DNA from: CALXSC01 sp964493475
Lineage (GTDB): Bacteria; Pseudomonadota; Alphaproteobacteria; Rickettsiales; UBA1997
Assembly (NCBI GenBank): GCA_964493475.1
Contig: CAZBNS010000016.1
Coordinates: 1 to 24,707, forward strand
Length of the DNA: 24,707 nt
Direction: 5' to 3'
The notes under the pieces were generated by a model that worked only from the letters and a program-made list of their open reading frames with translations, made no database searches and was not told where the DNA came from. The translations under genes were made by a program, and so were the position numbers. Shown in pieces: positions 21,603 through 24,707 of this stretch. Within the stretch, counting starts at the first letter, position 1, and every line of letters begins with the position of its first letter.

Positions 21603-23140
21603 TCAATATTGTAATTTTCTTCCTCTATATTTCTTATAATTATCTTTCCTTTAATCAAATTTAATATTCTTGATATTATACTTAATCCATAACCTGTTCC
21701 TGTTTTTGTTACAATTTTTTTATTTATATTTTTAATCTCATTTTTATCAATATTTTCACCATCATTTTTAAATGAAATGTTTATGTATTTTTTGTTCTCA
21801 AAAATCTTAATTCCAATGTTTGACTTACTAAATTTAATTGCATTTGATAAAATATTGTCAATGACAATTTTTAATTTTTCTCCATCGCTATCTAGAATTA
21901 CACTTTTTAAATCTAATTTTAAATTTATATTCTTTATAGCTATAATTGGTTTAATTTCTTCCACAGATATGTTTATTACTTTATCTAAATCTACTTTTTC
22001 AAAATTTGGTTTTATGTCCTCCAAACTACTTATTCTTACAAGTTTTAAAATGTTGTTTATGTTGTTGTATAATTTGGTTATATTTGCATCTATATACTTT
22101 GCAAACTTGTTTATATCTTCGTTACCACAGCTTTCATACTCTTTGTTTAAGATATTATTGCTCATCTGGATAACTGAAACAGGAGTTTTTAGGTCGTGAA
22201 CTATTTGTATAAAGATGTTATTTTTCTCTATATTTAGCTTTTCCAATTCAAGCCTTAAAGATTTTTCAATTTCTATCTGTTTTCTTAAAGAGTTTTCATA
22301 TTTTTTAATAATGAATAATATATTGCTCGTAAATATTGTTACGGTTATATAAAGAATATTTACATTTTCTTTAAATAAGAAATAACAAGCCAAATAACCT
22401 ATAAATAGTCTGATGCAGTAGTATGGTTCTAAATCGCTTAATTTACCGTCGTAGGCTTTGTTTAAGACGAATAAATAAATGAAGAAAGAAAAAATCATAA
22501 AATATGTCACACTATTCATAAATAATTGTGGCAAGAAATGAATTTTTACGAATGGAATTATGAGAATTATTTCAAATAAGCTGTAATAAAATATGGTTAA
22601 TAGGATTTTTTCTTTATCTTCCTTTTGTTTAAATTTAACATATCTATAGCTTGCTGTTATACAGGATAAAAATATCAAAAAGTAATAAAAATATGTTTTC
22701 AGATTCATATTTGCAGTATTGAATATCACTATTGATATAAAAATTATGTTAATTAGTAATATTATGATGTTACTATTGCTATATTGTTTTTCTTTTAAAA
22801 TATACAAACTAAAGAAATAGGCGAATATTGGACTTATAAATCTTATATTTAAACCTTCATTTAACGGAATAAATTGAAGCGGATAATACCATAAAAAACT
22901 TGTTAATACCCAAACAAATGCATTTTTATAATAATCTTTAAAAGTATTTTTTAATGGAATTTTTTTATATACTATTATAAAATATGCTAACAGTGACGTT
23001 ATTAATCCTTTAATAAAAAATGTGTTAGCAAAACTATTCCCTAATACAAATAAATATTTTATTAAGATTATATTTAATATCGCGATTATGTTAGCGAATA
23101 CATACCATAAAATATTTTTTATATTTTTGCTGTAAATCAT
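21578..23140 (-). CDS. Histidine kinase with a transporter-like (EamA/DMT-type) membrane sensor
   Basis: 520 residues. Residues 1-280 form about ten hydrophobic segments with short loops. The first half shows a drug/metabolite-transporter pattern (FFIKGLITSLLAYFIIVYKK, then WYYPLQFIPLNEGLNIRFIS and FAYFFSLYILKEK), much like EamA repeats. A coiled linker (281-305) leads to the HisKA domain with the H-box HDLKTP (His 315). The ATPase domain follows: N-box DNILSNAIKFSK (428-439), a G1 region FKNDGENI (457-464) in which the usual DxGxG Asp is replaced by Asn, and G2 GTGYGLSI (481-488). It should autophosphorylate in response to a membrane signal. No response regulator is adjacent, so it is an orphan kinase. 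It is transcribed divergently from the HIT gene across a 26-bp palindrome. Confidence 0.85.
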   Translation of the reverse strand: MIYSKNIKNILWYVFANIIAILNIILIKYLFVLGNSFANTFFIKGLITSLLAYFIIVYKKIPLKNTFKDYYKNAFVWVLTSFLWYYPLQFIPLNEGLNIRFISPIFAYFFSLYILKEKQYSNSNIIILLINIIFISIVIFNTANMNLKTYFYYFLIFLSCITASYRYVKFKQKEDKEKILLTIFYYSLFEIILIIPFVKIHFLPQLFMNSVTYFMIFSFFIYLFVLNKAYDGKLSDLEPYYCIRLFIGYLACYFLFKENVNILYITVTIFTSNILFIIKKYENSLRKQIEIEKSLRLELEKLNIEKNNIFIQIVHDLKTPVSVIQMSNNILNKEYESCGNEDINKFAKYIDANITKLYNNINNILKLVRISSLEDIKPNFEKVDLDKVINISVEEIKPIIAIKNINLKLDLKSVILDSDGEKLKIVIDNILSNAIKFSKSNIGIKIFENKKYINISFKNDGENIDKNEIKNINKKIVTKTGTGYGLSIISRILNLIKGKIIIRNIEEENYNIEFLIQLKK

Positions 23141-23144
23141 TGCT

Positions 23145-23170
23145 TTTATATTAAATTAATTTAATATAAA
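23145..23170. promoter_or_regulatory. 26-bp perfect palindrome between divergent genes
   Basis: TTTATATTAAATT (23145-23157) is followed at once by its exact reverse complement (23158-23170). It lies 4 bases upstream of the kinase ATG and 27 bases upstream of the HIT ATG, so a dimeric regulator bound here could control both genes. It consists only of A and T, so part of the symmetry may be chance. As RNA it would fold over the kinase translation start. Confidence 0.45.
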
Positions 23171-23197
23171 CTTACAATATATATTTTATTTATCAAT

Positions 23198-23944
23198 ATG
23201 GAGAGTGATTGTATTTTGTGTGACACAAGAAGACAACAAACGACTTTCGTCTCTTTAGTTGCTCGTGGCGAAGCAGATTTAACTTCAGACAATCCAATTT
23301 TATTTGAAACGGAACATTTTTATTTAACCATTGATTTACACCCAGTATCTGATTGTCATTATTTAATTATACCAAAAGGTCATTATACTTCATACTCTTT
23401 AGTTCCAGTAGAATATGAGAGAGAATTGGATTTTATTGTTGGTTTAATAAAAGAGAAAACGAATACTGAAAATTTTATATTGTTTGAACATGGTTCTGGT
23501 ATAGTCAATGAAAGATTAGTTGGGTGCGGAAATTCTATTTTCCATGCTCATCTACATTTTATAGGCGGTTTAAAATATGATTTAACTGAAATTTTAGGAG
23601 TTATATCGTCTTATGGTGTTAATCCAAAAGAGTTATTTATGAAAAGAATTAAGCCTGGCGAAAGTCTATTACAAAATATATCAGTAGCAACATATGATGG
23701 AAGTTGTTATCATAGTCCTTATCTTTTTCTTAAGTTCAATGATACTGATTGTTTTGTAATGCCAGAAAGAGAAGAAACTAGAATACAATCTCAATTTTTC
23801 AGAAAGATGTTTGCTGAAGAAATTAGTGGTAAAGGTTGTTTTTGGAATTGGAAAGAGGGTATAAGTCATACAGATAGGCTTGTTTTAAGACAAAGAGTAA
23901 TCAGAATGATTGATTTGTTTAAAACCAAAACGCAAGAAGTATAA
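23198..23944 (+). CDS. Extended HIT-family (histidine triad) protein
   Basis: 248 residues, about twice a simple HIT protein. The N-terminal CILC (Cys 5, Cys 8) and His 54/His 62 in HYLIIPKGHYTS, together with the triad FHAHLHFIG (His 116, 118, 120), give the arrangement of zinc-binding HIT proteins related to GalT, Hint and aprataxin-like enzymes, which cleave or transfer nucleotide phosphates. The C-terminal 110 residues, with the pattern QSQFFRKMFAEEI then FWNWKEG, resemble an extension seen in some bacterial HIT proteins, though its role is unknown to me. No ribosome binding site is visible. A methyltransferase gene follows 29 bases later, so the two likely act together. The substrate is unknown. 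Confidence 0.82.
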   Translation: MESDCILCDTRRQQTTFVSLVARGEADLTSDNPILFETEHFYLTIDLHPVSDCHYLIIPKGHYTSYSLVPVEYERELDFIVGLIKEKTNTENFILFEHGSGIVNERLVGCGNSIFHAHLHFIGGLKYDLTEILGVISSYGVNPKELFMKRIKPGESLLQNISVATYDGSCYHSPYLFLKFNDTDCFVMPEREETRIQSQFFRKMFAEEISGKGCFWNWKEGISHTDRLVLRQRVIRMIDLFKTKTQEV

Positions 23945-23973
23945 TTTTTTATTAACAATTTTTTATAAAATTT

Positions 23974-24597
23974 ATGATGGAACTTGAAGAATTAGCTAAA
24001 TATTGGGATAACAAATGGACTGAATACACCGAATCAAAGCCTAATCCATTTGCAGTAAAGTTAATTGACTTATATATCAGTAAGGAAAAGCCGAAATTAT
24101 TGGATTTGGGCTGTGGAGATGGTAGAGATGTTGATTATTTTATAAAAAATGGTTTTAAAGTATCAACTTTAGATATAGCAACTAAAAGTATTGCAAAAAT
24201 TAAAGAAAAATTTGGAAATAAGGTTAATGCAAGTTGTCAAGATATAAGAAGTCTAAAATATGAAAATGGTAGTTTTGATATAATATATGCACACCTTACG
24301 CTTCATTATTTCACAGATGAAGAAACTACAAAAATTTTTAATAAGATTTACGATTTGTTAAATGAAGATGGAGTATTTTTTGTTAAATGTAAATCCGATA
24401 AAGACAAATTATATGGAGAGGGCAAAAAAATAGCAGAGCATACATTTTTTAAAGGGCATGTTAGGCATTTTTTTACGTTAGATTATTTGAAATCAAAACT
24501 TGATAAGTTTAGAATTATAGAGCTAGAAGAAGAAAACAACTCAAAATATAATGACTACGATTCTTCTTTTGTTTATGCTATAGTAAAAAAACAATAA
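23974..24597 (+). CDS. Class I SAM-dependent methyltransferase
   Basis: 207 residues. Motif I LLDLGCGDGRDVDYF is at 42-56, an acidic residue ends strand 2 (STLDIA), motif II-like CQDIRSL follows, and then DIIYAHLTLHYFTDEE and a DGVFFVKCKS strand typical of small-molecule methyltransferases (Methyltransf_11/25 type). The start has two adjacent ATG codons (23974 and 23977). It forms a pair with the HIT gene 29 bases upstream. A small metabolite or nucleotide-linked substrate is plausible, but the sequence does not identify it. A hairpin begins at its stop codon. Confidence 0.88.
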   Translation: MMELEELAKYWDNKWTEYTESKPNPFAVKLIDLYISKEKPKLLDLGCGDGRDVDYFIKNGFKVSTLDIATKSIAKIKEKFGNKVNASCQDIRSLKYENGSFDIIYAHLTLHYFTDEETTKIFNKIYDLLNEDGVFFVKCKSDKDKLYGEGKKIAEHTFFKGHVRHFFTLDYLKSKLDKFRIIELEEENNSKYNDYDSSFVYAIVKKQ

Positions 24598-24626
24598 TTC
24601 AGCATATTTAGATACTGTGCTGAATT
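24596..24626 (-). terminator. Hairpin between convergent genes
   Basis: AATTCAGCA (24596-24604) pairs perfectly with TGCTGAATT (24618-24626) around a 13-base loop. On the minus strand the stem is followed by ATTGTTTTTTT, so it is best read as the terminator of the gene entering from the right edge. It also overlaps the methyltransferase stop codon and could act in both directions. Confidence 0.65.
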
Positions 24627-24644
24627 AAAATAAAAAATACCAAA

Positions 24645-24707
24645 TTAATAATTTCTTTTTTCTGGAATTATACCTCTAACGCCACCTCTTGGATTTTCTA
24701 TATCTCC
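24645..24707 (-). CDS. C-terminal end of a second HIT-family protein (partial)
   Basis: The last 20 codons and stop of a minus-strand gene cut by the window edge. The encoded end DIENPRGGVRGIIPEKRNY matches, as I recall it, the conserved C-terminus of bacterial HIT-family hydrolases (pattern NPRGGVRGVIPEKQxY). The catalytic part lies outside the window. It converges with the methyltransferase gene, and the hairpin at 24596-24626 is well placed to terminate it. Confidence 0.6.
   Translation of the reverse strand, partial: GDIENPRGGVRGIIPEKRNY

Noticed and set aside
21777..22199. Plus-strand 140-codon frame opposite the kinase
   Set aside because: It is antisense to the conserved H-box to ATPase region of a clear histidine kinase and has low-complexity composition.

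Overview
The window is strongly AT-rich and comes from a Gram-negative bacterium. The gene content suggests an uncultured, host-associated alphaproteobacterium: an mlaA/mlaC lipid-transport pair, comM and recN in one operon, a membrane-anchored retropepsin-like protease of a type common in Alphaproteobacteria, and a DUF2793 tail protein of the kind seen in alphaproteobacterial phages and gene transfer agents. The taxonomic assignment is inference. The 100-base run of N inside a tandem repeat points to a draft assembly, possibly metagenomic.

Layout. 1-437 is the C-terminal end of a leucine-rich-repeat protein made of 57-bp repeats, interrupted by an assembly gap. 500-1368 holds a small hypothetical gene, coding-like relics and a 145-bp GC-rich inverted repeat resembling a REPIN. 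1369-6564 (minus strand) is a housekeeping operon: a TPR protein, mlaA, mlaC, comM and recN. Divergent from it, 6637-8225 (plus strand) encodes a degenerate TyrA-like Rossmann protein and the membrane aspartic protease. 8290-9791 is a two-gene cassette of a DUF2793 tail-fibre-like protein and a small partner, with no other phage structural genes nearby. 9851-20270 (minus strand) is one compact surface-polysaccharide operon, transcribed manC, GT4, gmd, cupin, FAD protein, SDR, GT8, GT4, GT2, GT2. ManC and Gmd make GDP-mannose and GDP-4-keto-6-deoxymannose. The cupin, SDR and FAD enzymes could turn this into a less usual 6-deoxyhexose, and five glycosyltransferases would assemble the glycan. No flippase, polymerase or ABC exporter is visible.

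20271-21577 looks like an integration scar. A promoter-bearing but truncated 5' half of tRNA-Lys(CTT) lies 305 bp upstream of an intact tRNA-Lys(CTT) in the same orientation. The spacer carries TGCG-type repeats like integrase arm sites. The intact tRNA is followed by about 800 bp of decayed minus-strand coding fragments. Beyond this are a histidine kinase whose sensor half resembles a drug/metabolite (EamA-type) transporter, a 26-bp perfect palindrome in the divergent promoter region, an extended HIT-family protein, a SAM methyltransferase, and the last 20 codons of a second HIT-family gene running in from the right edge.

The most unusual points are the tRNA-Lys split and duplication, the transporter-like sensor kinase, and a tandem C-terminal motif (consensus about LFxFIPxLxIKK) shared by glycosyltransferases of two different fold families.
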